This document shows positions 63,277-64,000 of a stretch of 64,000 nt of DNA, one piece after another; the first letter of the stretch is position 1; each line of letters begins with the position of its first letter. The translations under genes were made by a program, and so were the position numbers. The DNA comes from Acholeplasmataceae bacterium (lineage in GTDB: Bacteria > Bacillota_I > Bacilli_A > Acholeplasmatales > Acholeplasmataceae): NCBI GenBank assembly GCA_021108415.1, contig JAIOQX010000002.1:310001-374000 (forward strand), read 5' to 3'. The notes under the pieces were generated by a model. The model saw nothing but the letters and a program-made list of their open reading frames with translations, made no database searches and was not told where the DNA came from.

Positions 63277-64000
63277 TATTTTCACCTACCCATAAAAACA
63301 GTGTATCTTTTGTTGGTAAAACATAATCTTTTAAGACATTGCCTTGTTTATCAATAAATTTGAATTCAATCATTTTTCTTGTGATTTCTTTATCAATAAT
63401 GATGGTTGCATCTTCAATTGCTGTTCTAACATTTTCTCCATCATAAACAACCTTGTTCCATATATTAGATATTTCTCTTTCTAACATATAACTAGCTGGT
63501 GTTTTTGCTGTATCGTAAACCCATTGCCATTGTTCCATAAAAGTATCTTTATGCTTCGTGTTCCAACTTAATTGTTCAAACGCTTCATAATTAGAAGTAT
63601 TCCACATGTACTCAGCACCCATTGCATTAATTAAATCTTCGGAATATGTGACTTGAGTTTCTGTTTCTGACCACCACTTCAAAAATTCCCATGATTCATC
63701 TTTTTGATCTGAATTACTAAAAATCATTGCAGATGTAGAAGAACCATCGTATGAGCGATCGACAATACCTTCATCATTTTCTACTCCAGGAAGTAATGCT
63801 ATATCCCAAAGTCCTGCAATTTCTGGAGCTGCATGAAGCAGTTGAATGTACATGCCAAAATCACCTATACCCATTGGCATATTTCCATATCTAAATTGAT
63901 TGAAAAAACTACCAACTTCTAAAGGTAAACTGTATATATTATATAAATCTGTCATAAATTTAATTGCTTCAATAGTTTTAGGATCATCTAGGGATGATGC
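63269..64000 (-). CDS. Extracellular sugar-binding lipoprotein of the ABC importer (partial)
   Basis: The last 243 residues of a MalE-like solute-binding protein are present, and the frame is open to the right edge, so the N-terminus lies outside. [17 protein letters not shown] helix, an [19 protein letters not shown] segment and a C-terminal [20 protein letters not shown] segment are typical of cluster-1 sugar-binding proteins. An extra C-terminal tail is seen ([20 protein letters not shown]). It overlaps the MalF-like permease gene and would deliver oligosaccharides to it. Confidence 0.88.
   Translation of the reverse strand, partial: ASSLDDPKTIEAIKFMTDLYNIYSLPLEVGSFFNQFRYGNMPMGIGDFGMYIQLLHAAPEIAGLWDIALLPGVENDEGIVDRSYDGSSTSAMIFSNSDQKDESWEFLKWWSETETQVTYSEDLINAMGAEYMWNTSNYEAFEQLSWNTKHKDTFMEQWQWVYDTAKTPASYMLEREISNIWNKVVYDGENVRTAIEDATIIIDKEITRKMIEFKFIDKQGNVLKDYVLPTKDTLFLWVGENNG

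Overview
The window is one contiguous, gene-dense, AT-rich chromosomal segment of a low-GC Gram-positive-type bacterium. Tryptophan is written TGG and TGA is used as a stop, so the code is standard. Reduced versions of Bacillus clusters (yqe, yrr, gcv, eno/gpmI), lipoproteins and no cell-wall gene in 64 kb suggest an Acholeplasma-like or related Mollicute or Erysipelotrichia-grade organism. That placement is inference; no rRNA is present to settle it.

Region 1 (1-23.7 kb) is mainly housekeeping on the minus strand. It holds an ABC exporter operon with a B12-binding protein, pgsA-recA, rpsT (plus strand), a DnaQ-like exonuclease, holA, comEA-comEC, and a long chain alaS-ruvX-yrzB-trmR-U32-U32-YgjP-greA-yqeG-yqeH-yqeK-rsfS-yqeM. 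A T-box leader precedes alaS. The next minus-strand group is rnr-smpB-patatin-PAP2-GNAT.

Region 2 (23.7-37.4 kb) mixes strands: a membrane XRE regulator, eno, an ECF S component behind an FMN riboswitch, gpmI, a degenerate HMA protein, a beta-hydroxyacid dehydrogenase, a lipase-like hydrolase, the glycine cleavage operon gcvT-gcvH-gcvPA-gcvPB, and a PadR/NmrA pair.

Region 3 (37.4-64 kb, running off the right edge) is a carbohydrate locus of about 26.6 kb. The minus strand carries a large upstream group: solute-binding protein, two permeases, an NHL/YIP1 membrane protein, a DUF5696 protein, a second permease pair, a GH144-like lipoprotein and a DUF4886 SGNH lipoprotein. A 1150-residue modular lipoprotein follows with its own promoter. 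After a divergent plus-strand GH35 gene comes a second minus-strand operon: cytosolic GH144-like enzyme, GH13, LacI regulator, GH3 and a GH94 phosphorylase. GH144, GH94 of the 1,2-beta-oligoglucan phosphorylase type and GH3 together point to beta-1,2-glucan (for example bacterial cyclic or periplasmic glucans) as substrate. The model is surface capture and cleavage, ABC import, then cytosolic phosphorolysis and hydrolysis. GAAACGTTTC-type palindromes sit at the operon promoters and probably bind the local LacI protein. No transporter ATPase for this locus lies in the window.

No tRNA, rRNA, CRISPR array, insertion sequence or phage gene was recognised.
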